Below, one piece after another: positions 14,318 to 23,089 of a DNA stretch of 28,535 bases. The translations under genes and the position numbers were made by a program. A model generated the notes under the pieces. It worked only from the letters and a program-made list of their open reading frames with translations. It was not told the DNA's origin and did no database searches. The DNA is from UBA3940 sp964506005 (GTDB lineage Bacteria > Chloroflexota > Anaerolineae > Aggregatilineales > UBA3940), in contig CAZDLX010000028.1 in assembly GCA_964506005.1 (NCBI GenBank), positions 1 through 28,535 on the forward strand. Reading direction: 5' to 3'. Positions within the stretch are counted from its first letter, which is position 1. The number at the start of each line of letters is the position of its first letter.

Positions 14318-15361
14318 ATGAATCGATTTCTACCCGCCCTAACCGATTACTTCTCCCGCGCGGAACTCCCCGGCGTGCCAGGTTGGACGCCTAGCGAACC
14401 ATTCTCCGTGACGCCCCTGGCGCAGGGCGAGTACAACATGAACTACCTGCTCCAGCAGGGAGAGCGCCGGTGGGTATGCCGGGTAAACGTCGCCTCCCAG
14501 ATTGGCCTGGACGACCAGATCGTGTACGAATACCGGGCGCTGGAGCTTCTCGCGCCGGGCGGGGTCACGCCGCTTCCGTTCCACGTCGAGAGGAGCAGCG
14601 CACAGTTCCCGCGCGGCCTCCTGATCATGGAGTACCTTGAGGGCGAGCCGCTCGACTACCACCGCGATACGCTCGGCGCGGCCCGGCTGTTCGCGCGCAT
14701 CCACTCACTGCCAGTTGCCCCGGAGGCCAACTATCTCATCCGGGAGCAGAAACCACTCACGGAGACTTACGCCGAGAGTTCGCGGCTCCTGCAGACTTAT
14801 TTGCAGTCACCGCTTGCGGACCCTGCGGTGAGCAGCTATCTGGCCGCAGTGCTGGCCTGGGCAGACGACGCTCGCCACGCGGAGCGCTACTTCACCGAAG
14901 ACCCCTGGCCGTGCATCATCAACACGGAAGTCAACTCCGGCAACTTCATCGCCAACCGGCCGCGCGGCACGCTGCATCTCGTCGATTGGGAAAAACCGCT
15001 GTGGGGCGACCCGTCGCAGGATCTGTCGCACTTCTCCGTGCCGACGACGACGCTGTGGAAGACCGACTTCTGGATGACCGCCCGGCAACGCCGCACCTTC
15101 CTGAGCGCGTACCGCGCAGCCATCACAGATGCCCACCTGCGCGACACAATCTCCGACCGGGTCCGGCTGCGCGACCCGTTTAACTGTCTCCGCGGCATCT
15201 GCTGGTCGGCAATGGCCTGGGTCGCCTACCACACGGGCGAGCACGTTCTGCGCAACGAGGACACTTTCCGCAAGATCAGCAGCTACCTGGAGCCGGGCTT
15301 CCTTCGCCGCGTGTTCGACCCGTTCCTTGAAAACCGGCCGGACTGCCTGTGGAACGCGTGA
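14318..15361 (+). CDS. APH/choline-kinase-fold phosphotransferase with altered catalytic loop (347 aa)
   Basis: The protein has an aminoglycoside-phosphotransferase-like fold: a nucleotide-binding N-lobe (LAQGEYNMNYLL near 34-45), a hinge IMEYLEGEPLD (103-113), the helix LFARIHSLP (124-132), a catalytic loop IINTEVNSGNF (200-210) and the metal-binding LVDWEKP (221-227). The usual Brenner motif HxDxxxxN reads N202-x-E204-x4-N209, so His and the catalytic Asp are replaced by Asn and Glu. D223 is kept. I chose ATG 14318, where homology begins; the longer upstream frame has no supporting features. It overlaps the nucleoside hydrolase gene by 4-13 nt. The substrate is unknown; a sugar or nucleoside kinase would fit its neighbour. 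Confidence 0.87.
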   Translation: MNRFLPALTDYFSRAELPGVPGWTPSEPFSVTPLAQGEYNMNYLLQQGERRWVCRVNVASQIGLDDQIVYEYRALELLAPGGVTPLPFHVERSSAQFPRGLLIMEYLEGEPLDYHRDTLGAARLFARIHSLPVAPEANYLIREQKPLTETYAESSRLLQTYLQSPLADPAVSSYLAAVLAWADDARHAERYFTEDPWPCIINTEVNSGNFIANRPRGTLHLVDWEKPLWGDPSQDLSHFSVPTTTLWKTDFWMTARQRRTFLSAYRAAITDAHLRDTISDRVRLRDPFNCLRGICWSAMAWVAYHTGEHVLRNEDTFRKISSYLEPGFLRRVFDPFLENRPDCLWNA

Positions 15362-16206
15362 TCCTCGACTGCGACAATACGCTGGGCCTGCCGCTCAAGG
15401 AGATCGACGATGGGCTGGCCCTGCTGTACCTGCTGGGCTGCGATGACATCGAGCTGCTCGGCGTGACGACCACCTTCGGCAACGGAACCGCGGAGCAGGC
15501 CACCGGGCAGACGCGCTGGCTGCTGGATGAGATCGGGCGCTCCGAGATACCCGTGCTGCAGGGCGAGGCCGCCCGGCACAGGCCGCCCACCGAGGCAGCG
15601 GAATTTCTCGCCGCGGTTGCCGCCGAGCACCCCGGCCAGATCACCGTCCTGGCGACCGGCCCGCTCGGCAACCTCCACGCCGCCGCCAAACTCGACCCGG
15701 CGTTCTTCCACAACGTGAAGCGGATCGCCTGCATGGGCGGCGTGCGCCAGCCCCTTCAGCTCGGCTGGCGGCTGCTCCCGGAGCTGAACCTCTCCGCCAA
15801 CCCCGAAGCGGCGGCGAGTGTACTCGCCGCACCCTGCCCGGTTACCCTGATGAGTGCGGAGATCTGCCTGCAGGCCGCCTTCAACTGGCGGGACCTGCGC
15901 CACATCCGCGGTTGGCGGCCAGTGTTCAGGCGAACGGTCCGACGCTGGCTGTTAGCGTTCGGTGCCTACACCGGGGAGCTGCGCTTCTACCTGTGGGACC
16001 TTGTCCCGGCAGTGTTCGTCACGCACCCTGAGCTGTTCTCGGGCGAGCAGGTTCGGCTCGACCTGCACGCTGCAAAGCTGGAGCAGGGCGCGCTCGCACC
16101 GGCTGGTGGGGACGCCGGTGCGGCCGTGACACTCCCGAGCACCATCACGGACGCCGGGCGGTTCAGGAGCGTCTTGTTCGATACGTGGGCCAGGGTGGCA
16201 GGTTAA
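15349..16206 (+). CDS. Inosine-uridine-type nucleoside hydrolase (285 aa)
   Basis: Such enzymes cleave the N-glycosidic bond of nucleosides to give ribose and a base, using a Ca2+ held by an N-terminal Asp cluster. Here the cluster reads LDCDNT...EIDDGLALLYLLG with D7, D9, D20 and D21; it has a several-residue insertion compared with the common DTDPGxDD form. The segments LGVTTTFGNGTAEQAT, ITVLATGPLGNLHAA and IACMGG are family signatures. GTG 15349 gives a 13-nt overlap with the phosphotransferase gene; GTG 15358 would give a GTGA overlap, and the protein would start at the conserved strand. With the phosphotransferase it may form a small nucleoside or ribose salvage pair, which is inference. 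Confidence 0.9.
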   Translation: MERVILDCDNTLGLPLKEIDDGLALLYLLGCDDIELLGVTTTFGNGTAEQATGQTRWLLDEIGRSEIPVLQGEAARHRPPTEAAEFLAAVAAEHPGQITVLATGPLGNLHAAAKLDPAFFHNVKRIACMGGVRQPLQLGWRLLPELNLSANPEAAASVLAAPCPVTLMSAEICLQAAFNWRDLRHIRGWRPVFRRTVRRWLLAFGAYTGELRFYLWDLVPAVFVTHPELFSGEQVRLDLHAAKLEQGALAPAGGDAGAAVTLPSTITDAGRFRSVLFDTWARVAG

Positions 16207-16260
16207 ACAGGGTTACAGCCAGAGCGTATTGGGTAGGATCGCTGGCGATAAGCCCGCGGA

Positions 16261-16998
16261 CTACTCCGCCTTCAGCACCACGACGGAAACGTTGTCGTGT
16301 GTGTGCGCGGCGAGCGCCTGGCGTACCAGCGTCTCGGCGGCCTGCTGGGCCGGGTAAGCCATCGCCATGCGGGCGATATGCTCGTCGGAGAGCACCCCGT
16401 ACAGCCCATCCGAGCACAGCAGCAGCGCATCGCCCCGGGCAAGCGGCTCGCCAGGCCACACATCCACGTCGACGCCGGGCCGGGTGCCGAGCGCGCGGTC
16501 GAGCACGTGACGCATCGCGCTGTTGGCGGCTTCTTCGTGTGTCATCACGCCTTCGCGCACCCGCGCGTTGACCCAGGTGTGATCGTCGGTGATCTGCGTC
16601 GTCTGCCCGTCCCGTATCACATAAACGCGGCTGTCGCCGACGCTCGCCACCCAGTACTGCTCGCCGAGCACCAAAGCCACGACAATCGTGCAGCCCATTC
16701 CGCGCCGCTCGGGCGTTTCCTGCGCCTGTTCAAAGATGCTGTCGTTGGCGGCGATCACCGCCTCGTGGAGTCGTTCGAGGGCGTTATCGGGGGTAAGGTG
16801 CGGCTTCCGCAGCAGCTCGGCCTGGATCACGTCCACGGCCTGGCGGCTGGCGTATTCGCCCGCGCGGGCGCCACCCATGCCGTCGGAGAGGATCAGCAGT
16901 ATACCGTCCTGATCGGGTAGGGAGGCTACACGCACAGAGTCCTGGTTCTCGCCCTTGCGGGGGCCGGGGTCAGTCTGGTAGCCGACGTCAAGTTTCAT
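16261..16998 (-). CDS. PP2C-type Ser/Thr protein phosphatase (245 aa)
   Basis: The full set of PP2C motifs is present: KGENQDSV (D20), ILSDGMGG (D39), VASVGDSRVYVI (119-128), LLCSDGLYGVL (D197) and THDNVSVVVL (D235). These Asp residues bind the two metal ions that activate water for phosphate removal. The length is normal for stand-alone bacterial Stp-like enzymes. The ATG at 16998 follows AGGAA by about 6 nt. It is the last gene of a minus-strand run after a lipoprotein, from which it is separated by 100 bp. No protein kinase or FHA gene, the common partners, lies in the window. Confidence 0.95.
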   Translation of the reverse strand: MKLDVGYQTDPGPRKGENQDSVRVASLPDQDGILLILSDGMGGARAGEYASRQAVDVIQAELLRKPHLTPDNALERLHEAVIAANDSIFEQAQETPERRGMGCTIVVALVLGEQYWVASVGDSRVYVIRDGQTTQITDDHTWVNARVREGVMTHEEAANSAMRHVLDRALGTRPGVDVDVWPGEPLARGDALLLCSDGLYGVLSDEHIARMAMAYPAQQAAETLVRQALAAHTHDNVSVVVLKAE

Positions 16999-17098
16999 GT
17001 GGGTTCCTGCTCGTCCTCAGCGAGACGTTTCGAGCCGACTCCGGCACTCGCGTCAGGTTCGCCGTAATTTTAGTGGGGTTGTCCGCAGACGCCAAATT

Positions 17099-18406
17099 TC
17101 ATCCCTCGTCCTCTTCGGGAGCAAGAGAGTGATTCTGGTCCACGATGATGCGCGCCTCGGCCAGCACGACCGTCCGTGCAGCCTCGGCGTCCAGTGCTGT
17201 CACCGAGACTTCAAACGGCGCTGCCTGGCCGGGTTCTAATACGAGCCCCACGCCGAGCGGTGAGGTCGCAACGCCCACCACCCGCCCCGCCCCGTCGTAG
17301 GCGGCTGCTACCAGCCTGACATCGGTCACGGAGGCCAGGCCGGGGTTGGCAACCTGCCCCTGCACGAAAATGGTCTCGGCATCGCCGGTCGCACCTGCCT
17401 CCACCTGCAGCGCGGTGGTGACGGGCGTATCCTGCGGTGCGGCAACGGCCTCCGCCTGCTCAGAACACACCGAGAGCCCCGCGGCCAGATCGCCCAGCCG
17501 GAGCGCGAACGGCGACGAGCCGCCCGCCGGGATCACGGTCAGCCCGGTCTCGCCCCGGTATTCGCTGACCACGACGCTGCGCGCGTCACACAGGACGACC
17601 CGCACCTCGACGTCTGTCACCGCGCCCGGCGAGACATTTGACACCTCGCCGGAGTACACCCAGCCCGATGCGTCTTCTTCCGGCTCCCACAGTGCCGTGT
17701 TGGCGATGATCAGCTCTGCCGGGTTGACGGCCACCGGGCCGGGCCGCCACTGCGCCAGCGGCTCGACGCGGAAGCTGCTTTCCACCGTCTCCAGCGCCTG
17801 TGTGAGACGCGGCGCGTCGTCGCCGGCCAGAAAGACGCTCAGGGCGGCAAAGTACGGCCCCGCCTGCCGCAGAATCACCGTCTCCTGCCCGGCGCCGCCC
17901 TGCCCATCGTCGTAGCGGAACGTGAGCCGCGTCTCGCCGTCGGGCCCATCTTCCCGGCTGATCTCCTCATAGGCGGCGCCCGAGCCGTAATGCAGCCTCA
18001 CGTAGCGCTCCACCAGCGCGCCGACCTGCCCGGGCGTCTGCGGCCCCTCGTGCGTGACCTCCACGCGGATGCGGCTGCCGTAGCCCGGCGGCGGCAAATA
18101 GCGCACCAGCAGCCGCTCGCCGGTCGACTCGTCGACCGTCTCCCAGCCCGCGGGAAGGGAAAGGCCAAATACACCGGAGGAATGATCGGCGGGCCGGAAC
18201 TCGCGTGCGGGTTCCGTCGGCGTGGGCGCAGGCGCCGCCGTGCGGGCAGGCGCGGGCGCTGGCGTTTCGGTCGGGCCAACCTCGACGGGCTCGGTGGCGG
18301 TCACGGCAGGCGCTGTCGCAACCTGTGGGGCCGCCCGGCAGGCAGCCAGCATCAAGACGAGCAGCCCGGCACCGAGCGCCGCGCTTCGGGGGGATCGCAG
18401 GCTCAT
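17099..18406 (-). CDS. Secreted lipoprotein with FxLyD-like repeats (435 aa)
   Basis: The signal peptide ends in the lipobox LAAC (C23). A long Thr/Pro/Ala linker covers about 30-70. Residues 75-200 form a domain (VFGLSLPAGWETVDE..., SVFLAGDDAPRLTQALETV) that resembles the PsbP/DUF1795-like folds common in bacterial lipoproteins. The C-terminal half holds two beta-sandwich units with GEVSNVSPGAVTDVEVRVVL and GQVANPGLASVTDVRLVAA, a pattern typical of FxLyD-like domains. The ATG at 18406 overlaps the methyltransferase stop as ATGA. A role on the cell surface is likely; no enzyme motif is visible. Confidence 0.85.
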   Translation of the reverse strand: MSLRSPRSAALGAGLLVLMLAACRAAPQVATAPAVTATEPVEVGPTETPAPAPARTAAPAPTPTEPAREFRPADHSSGVFGLSLPAGWETVDESTGERLLVRYLPPPGYGSRIRVEVTHEGPQTPGQVGALVERYVRLHYGSGAAYEEISREDGPDGETRLTFRYDDGQGGAGQETVILRQAGPYFAALSVFLAGDDAPRLTQALETVESSFRVEPLAQWRPGPVAVNPAELIIANTALWEPEEDASGWVYSGEVSNVSPGAVTDVEVRVVLCDARSVVVSEYRGETGLTVIPAGGSSPFALRLGDLAAGLSVCSEQAEAVAAPQDTPVTTALQVEAGATGDAETIFVQGQVANPGLASVTDVRLVAAAYDGAGRVVGVATSPLGVGLVLEPGQAAPFEVSVTALDAEAARTVVLAEARIIVDQNHSLAPEEDEG

Positions 18407-19188
18407 AGATCGGCTTCGCCCCGCGCGGCAACCGTGAACAGGCGCGGGCTTTCCTCGCTGTAGGGGTTGAAATCGTAATCGCCGTAGAACTCGACATCGC
18501 GGAAGCCGCCGAGCGCGAGCAGCAGCCGCATCTCCGGCGCGGGGGTGTGGCGCATCTTCATCGGCACCACACTGCGGAACACCTCGCCACCCGGCGCGAC
18601 CCGGTCGTAGACCCAGGTGATCTCCTCGACCTGCGTGGCGCGGTCGATGGTCTTGAGCCACTGCTGCATCACGGGCTGGCCGGTCTGCGGGTCGGGGAAG
18701 GTGCGCTCGTAGGCCAGCACCGGCAGATCGTCGCCGCGCAGCGCGCCGATGGGGTTCCCGACGTCCACGGCGAGACCGCCGCCCGGCTCCAGGTGGGCAG
18801 CCACCTGCCGCAGCGCGGAAAGCTGCTCGTCCTGCGTAAGCAGGTGCGTGAAGCCGCCGAAGGGGATAATGGCTAGCCGGAACCGCCGGTCGAGCGTAAA
18901 GCTAGCGGCGTCTATCTGGTGCCAGGTAATGTTGTTCCCTGCGGGGCTGCCCTGCGCGCGCTCGCGGGCCCGCTCCAGCATCGCGGCGGAAGGTTCTACG
19001 CCGGCAACCTGCATGCCGAGCTCCGCCAGCGCGAGGGCAACCCGGCCCGTACCCGCGCCGAGCTCCAGCACTGGCCCGCCGAACCGCTCGACGAGAAGCC
19101 GGTAGGCGGGCAGATCCTCGGTGAGGTCGGCGTTCTCCGCATCGTAGTAGCGTACGATGGCGTCGTAGGGGTCGTCGTGCTCGGCCAG
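18403..19188 (-). CDS. Class I SAM-dependent methyltransferase, apparent CTG start (261 aa)
   Basis: Motif I (LELGAGTGRVALALAELG) lies at about 41-58, followed by the acidic strand end VAGVEPS and the motif IV region LAIIPFGGFTHL. The late part (DVEFYGDYDFNPYSEESPR) is typical of methyltransferases with small-molecule substrates. The N-terminal helix region DDPYDAIVRYYDAENADLTE belongs to the family, yet no ATG, GTG or TTG lies upstream of it before an in-frame stop. A CTG at 19188 has AAGGAG 8 nt upstream, so I chose it. The first standard start, GTG at 19071, would fall inside motif I and remove the helix. The substrate is unknown. Confidence 0.82.
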   Translation of the reverse strand: MAEHDDPYDAIVRYYDAENADLTEDLPAYRLLVERFGGPVLELGAGTGRVALALAELGMQVAGVEPSAAMLERARERAQGSPAGNNITWHQIDAASFTLDRRFRLAIIPFGGFTHLLTQDEQLSALRQVAAHLEPGGGLAVDVGNPIGALRGDDLPVLAYERTFPDPQTGQPVMQQWLKTIDRATQVEEITWVYDRVAPGGEVFRSVVPMKMRHTPAPEMRLLLALGGFRDVEFYGDYDFNPYSEESPRLFTVAARGEADL

Positions 19189-19196
19189 TGTTACGA

Positions 19197-19202
19197 CTCC
19201 TT
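19197..19202 (-). promoter_or_regulatory. Ribosome binding site supporting a CTG start
   Basis: AAGGAG on the minus strand is spaced 8 nt from the CTG at 19188-19186. This is the only strong Shine-Dalgarno sequence in front of the methyltransferase frame and decides the start. Confidence 0.7.
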
Positions 19203-19367
19203 CAGCAGAGCGGCGTCGCGCCGGAAGCCCGGTGCGCGCTCAGTGTAGCACAGGGCGTGGCGGCTTACAACGCGCCCGCCTCCGGTTGCCGTGCCGACCC
19301 GTACGGGGCAAAATACCGCATAACTGGCGACTCCTGCTCGCCGCGTGGAAAGGGAACCGACGCCGCC

Positions 19368-21038
19368 GTGCCTGAAACCAATCGCGCGCCCGACGACACG
19401 CTGCCGGGGCTCATCATCGTCGCCGCCGTGGCACTCGCCCTGCTCTCGCTGGGCCTGTTTCTGCTCACGCTGCACCCCGGCGTTGGCCCCTCGTTGGACA
19501 GCATGGAGCTGCAGATTGCCGCGCGGGTCGGCGGGATCATCCATCCGCCCGGCAGCCCGCAGTACCTGATGCTGGGCAGGCTGGCGATGGATCTGCTGCC
19601 GGGCCCGAACGCTGCCTACCGCCTCAACCTGATGTCGTCGATTTTCGCCGCCGCGATGACCGGCGCGCTCTTCCTGCTGGCCTACCGCCTGTCGCAGAAC
19701 CTCGTCGCGAGCAGCTACGTGGCCCTCACGGTGGCGCTGTCGCCGCGCCTCTGGTACCAGGCCAGCATCGCCGAGCTGTATGCGCTCAACGCCTTCTACG
19801 TGGCGCTCGTGCTGTTTCTGCTGATCTCGTGGCACCAGACGGGGCGGCGCGGCTTCTTCTGGGCGGCGATGGTCGCCTATGCCCTGAGCTTCGGCAACCA
19901 CCTGAGTATGATCCTGCTGCTGCCCGCGGTGCTGTACGTCGTCGAGATTACCGACCGCTCGATGCTGCTGCGCCCGCGCAACCTGCTGCTCGTCCTGCTG
20001 ATTGTCGCGCTCGGCGCGCTCCAGTACCTGTACGTCCCGCTGCGTGTTGCCGCCAACCCGCCGTTCTGCAACTACTGCCCCTCGGAAGCGGGCTCCCTGC
20101 TCGACTACCTGACCGGCGGGCCGTTCAAGGGGCAGATGTTCTCGCTGCCGCGCCGCGATGTGCTAGCCCGGCTCCCGGAGGCGACGGGGCTGTTCGCCCG
20201 GCAGTTCTTCCCGTGGGGGCTGGCGCTCGGCGTTGTCGGGCTGTGGGAGCTGTTCCAGCGGCGGGCAGAGCTGGCCTGGACGCTGGTCCTGGCCCTCGCG
20301 CCGCAGCTCCTCTTCGTGATGACGTACGCCATCCCTGACTGGCACGACTTCATGACGCCGGCCTATGTCATCTTCGCGCCCCTGGTCGGCTATGGGGCCT
20401 GGCGGCTGTGGGAGGCGCTCCGGCCGCAGGCCGACGACCTGCTGCTGCGCGGGCGGGTGCTCGCCGGGCACACCTACCCGGTCGTGCTGGTGACGCTGGC
20501 GGCATTCGCTGTAGCGCTGAGCCTGTACACGCACCGCCCGCTTGTGGACCAGAGCCAGCAGACTGCCTACGAGGTCAACGCGCGAGCGCTGCTTGGACGC
20601 GCACAACCCGGCGACTGGGTGCTGATGCCTCCGCCAAACTCCGCCGACTTCTACTACAGCTGGGCGGTAACGTACCTCTCGCTGGCGGAGAGCGACCTGC
20701 CGCGCGTCTCGATGGTTGCGCCGCCGGAGATCGACGTGCCGCCCGGCCCGCCGCCCACTTACCTGCGCTGGGCGGACGCCGAACCCCAGCTCACCGGGGC
20801 GGCCCTGCACGAGCTTGACCGGACGGTGTTCGCACTCGATTCAAACGACCCCCGCCTGCAGGGCTGGGGCCTGCTGCCTGTCTGCACGCCGGGTGGGGGG
20901 GCGGTCGCCGGCTATGAGGTCGTCGCCGCGCCGACGAGCGCCGAACTCGCCCCGCTCGTCAGCGCGGAGCGGTGGGCGCGTATCGAGGACTACGTCATGG
21001 CGAGCGGCGGCGAGGTCCGCTGCCCGCCCGCGGAGTGA
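19368..21038 (+). CDS. DUF2723 membrane glycosyltransferase-like protein (556 aa)
   Basis: A GT-C-fold membrane protein. The first helix (about 14-33) is followed by GPSLDSMELQIAARVGGIIH and PPGSPQYLMLGRL, the DUF2723 signature in which acidic residues (D44, E47) and the PPGxP motif face the outside. About ten hydrophobic helices extend to about residue 400, and a soluble domain of about 130 residues follows. By fold it should transfer a sugar from a polyprenyl-phosphate donor to an envelope acceptor. The frame is open back to 19188, but hydrophobicity and family length favour GTG 19368, with AAGGGA upstream at long spacing. It is divergent from the methyltransferase gene. Confidence 0.85.
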   Translation: MPETNRAPDDTLPGLIIVAAVALALLSLGLFLLTLHPGVGPSLDSMELQIAARVGGIIHPPGSPQYLMLGRLAMDLLPGPNAAYRLNLMSSIFAAAMTGALFLLAYRLSQNLVASSYVALTVALSPRLWYQASIAELYALNAFYVALVLFLLISWHQTGRRGFFWAAMVAYALSFGNHLSMILLLPAVLYVVEITDRSMLLRPRNLLLVLLIVALGALQYLYVPLRVAANPPFCNYCPSEAGSLLDYLTGGPFKGQMFSLPRRDVLARLPEATGLFARQFFPWGLALGVVGLWELFQRRAELAWTLVLALAPQLLFVMTYAIPDWHDFMTPAYVIFAPLVGYGAWRLWEALRPQADDLLLRGRVLAGHTYPVVLVTLAAFAVALSLYTHRPLVDQSQQTAYEVNARALLGRAQPGDWVLMPPPNSADFYYSWAVTYLSLAESDLPRVSMVAPPEIDVPPGPPPTYLRWADAEPQLTGAALHELDRTVFALDSNDPRLQGWGLLPVCTPGGGAVAGYEVVAAPTSAELAPLVSAERWARIEDYVMASGGEVRCPPAE

Positions 21039-21317
21039 GCCCCCTAGCCGTTAAACTAAGGGGTCCAGTGATTTACGTGCCACCCCCTCACCCCGACCTT
21101 GAGGCGATTGCATCGCCTCAAGTCCACCCCTCTCCCACAGCGGGGAGAGGGAGCCACGCTCGCCGAGGACCCAACTGTCCCCTTCTCCCCTGGTGGGAGA
21201 AGGGTGAGCCGAGCGGAGCTCGGATCGGGATGAGGGGCGAAGGGGGTCATAAGCCGGGCTGGGGCGAGTCGGTAGCCTTGAGTTCACCGACAGGTCCGCC
21301 CGCGGAGTAGCCTGCCC
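21039..21317. other. Convergent intergenic gap with repeat copy B
   Basis: The gap lies between a plus-strand and a minus-strand gene end. Just after the DUF2723 stop, CCCCTAG (about 21042) can pair with CTAAGGGG (about 21062) as a small hairpin. Most of the rest is repeat copy B. No gene is seen. Confidence 0.6.
21084..21237. repeat. MITE-like palindromic repeat, copy B (154 bp)
   Basis: Terminal inverted repeats are CCCCTCACCCCGACC (21084-21098) and GATCGGGATGAGGGG (21223-21237), with two mismatches between the arms. Inside lie the 25-bp core palindrome (21098-21122), a CCCTCTCCC...GGGAGAGGG hairpin, the block CACGCTCGCCGAGGACCCAA and a second CTTCTCCCC...GGGAGAAGG hairpin. The order and sequence match copy C closely. 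No coding capacity is seen. Confidence 0.85.
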
Positions 21318-23081
21318 TTACCAGCCGCTCTCCGCGAACATCATCGCGAGGAAGGCGGCGCGGTCCTCTGGCGTCATCGGGTTGGGCTGCGCGTACTCCT
21401 CCATCAGCCCGGTGAACAGCACCGTTGAGATATGCCGCCCCTCGTACAGGATGTGCTTGTCGGCGAACATCTGCCGGTTCTCGATGAAGTCCATCTGGTC
21501 GAAGAACAGGTTGCCCATCCCGTAGTGGATGAACGTGCCATCCTGGAAGGCGAAGCTCTGCGGCTGGTGCGCATGGCTCCCCGCCACGATGTCCGCGCCC
21601 GCCGTCGCCAGCCGCGCGAAGTCCTCCACGTGCTCGGCGGTCGGCGCGTAGCCGGGGACCTCCCAGTACTGCACCGTCGCGATCACAAAGTCGGCCTGGT
21701 CCTGCGCCTTGAGCGCGGCGATGGCGTCGGTGATCCACACCCAGTCGTCGCAGGGGGCTGCACCCGGCGTCTCGGCCGTGGCGAAAGCCCCGGCCGGGCC
21801 GGGGTCGTTGCACCCGACGAAGGCGATGCGCGTGCCGTCCGGCGCGTTGACGATGCGCGGCGTGCGGGCATCCTCCAGGTTGGCCCCGCCGCCGTAGTAC
21901 ACGATGCCGCTGTCGTTGTACATACCCAGCGAGCCCGCCAGCGCCTGCGTCCCGATGTCGTTGAGGTGGTTGCCGGTCAGCTCGACAACGTCCAGCCCGA
22001 TGTGGGTCAGCAGCTCGAAGTAGCGCGGCGCGGAGCAAAAGTCCTGCGGCGGGCCAACCCAGTCGGGGGGCGGGCAGCTCGCCGAGAACGAGACCTCGTT
22101 GCTGGTGTGCAGGATATCGGCGTCGGCGAAGAACGGCAGAATGGCATCGGCGGGGTAGGTGATGCCCCGCGACTCCATCATCATGGCGGTGGCGCGCACC
22201 AGCGCCGTGACGCCCGTCATGGTCACGACCGTCATGCGGGCCGGGTCGCGGTTGGTGGCGGGCCACACGCCGCCCGACTGCAGCGCGGCCGCGATCTGCT
22301 GCCCCTGATCCCCGGCGGCAGAGAGCCCCACCGTCCGCGTTAGCGGGTAGGCAGCCGCGTCCAGCGCCTTGTCCAGCACGGACTGCCCGTCAAGGCGCAG
22401 CACCTTCCAGCGCGGGGTGAGCGCCTCAAACGGCAGGATGCTCAGCGAGGGGCGAGCATCCCAGGCCAGCGCCTCAAGCTCGGCGGGCGCGCCGGTCTGC
22501 AGCGCCAGCCCGGCGGCGGGCGGGCCGATCTCAGCGGTCAGCCAATCGACGACGTCCGGCGAGAGCACCAGCGACGGCGGCGTCTCGAAGCCCACCAGCC
22601 CGCTGGCATCGCCGGCCAGCCAGTACTGCTGCACGGCCTGCCACGCCACGTCATCAGCCACGGTCGGGAACGGCGCGGCGATGGCGTAAACCCACTGTGC
22701 CGTGAGTGCCGTTTCGGCGGGCGGGTTCACCTGCACGCCGATCAGCGCGCCATCCGGCCCCCCGGCGGGCTGCAGCCCCGCCTGCTCGAAAGTCGGCACC
22801 AGCGCCTCACTCAGCGACGCCGGGACGCCCGGCCCGAGCCAGTAGCCGGCGGCGGGCAGCGGCTCCTCCTCGGGGAGAGAAGCCCCTTCGTCCGGCGCAG
22901 CCTCAGGCGTGGTGACGGGCGCCGGAGTCTGGACGGGGCCGCGCGTGCCCGCATCCTGCGCGGCACCGGGCAGGGCGGCGTCATCCGGCGAGCCGGCAGC
23001 CTGCGGCTGGCAGGCGGCGAGCAGGGTCAGCGCCAGCACAGCCAGCGCGAGGAAACGTGCCCGGTGGGTGAGAGTGATCAT
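21318..23081 (-). CDS. CapA-family lipoprotein with N-terminal binding-protein-like domain (587 aa)
   Basis: A lipoprotein signal ends in LLAAC (C24), followed by a Pro/Thr/Glu-rich linker to about residue 75. Residues 85-285 include LSILPFEALTPRWKVLRLDG and an AYPLTRTVGL segment, recalling phosphate-type solute-binding domains; this is a weak match. The C-terminal half is a CapA/PGA_cap calcineurin-like phosphoesterase-fold domain with ELTGNHLNDIG, IVAGSHAHQPQSF and IHYGMGNLFFDQ. CapA proteins act in poly-gamma-glutamate or related envelope polymer export, but many homologues have no known job. ATG 23081 gives a compact signal peptide; ATG 23096 would overlap the esterase gene by 7 nt and is possible. 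No capB/capC genes are nearby. Confidence 0.88.
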   Translation of the reverse strand: MITLTHRARFLALAVLALTLLAACQPQAAGSPDDAALPGAAQDAGTRGPVQTPAPVTTPEAAPDEGASLPEEEPLPAAGYWLGPGVPASLSEALVPTFEQAGLQPAGGPDGALIGVQVNPPAETALTAQWVYAIAAPFPTVADDVAWQAVQQYWLAGDASGLVGFETPPSLVLSPDVVDWLTAEIGPPAAGLALQTGAPAELEALAWDARPSLSILPFEALTPRWKVLRLDGQSVLDKALDAAAYPLTRTVGLSAAGDQGQQIAAALQSGGVWPATNRDPARMTVVTMTGVTALVRATAMMMESRGITYPADAILPFFADADILHTSNEVSFSASCPPPDWVGPPQDFCSAPRYFELLTHIGLDVVELTGNHLNDIGTQALAGSLGMYNDSGIVYYGGGANLEDARTPRIVNAPDGTRIAFVGCNDPGPAGAFATAETPGAAPCDDWVWITDAIAALKAQDQADFVIATVQYWEVPGYAPTAEHVEDFARLATAGADIVAGSHAHQPQSFAFQDGTFIHYGMGNLFFDQMDFIENRQMFADKHILYEGRHISTVLFTGLMEEYAQPNPMTPEDRAAFLAMMFAESGW

Positions 23082-23089
23082 GTGAGTGG

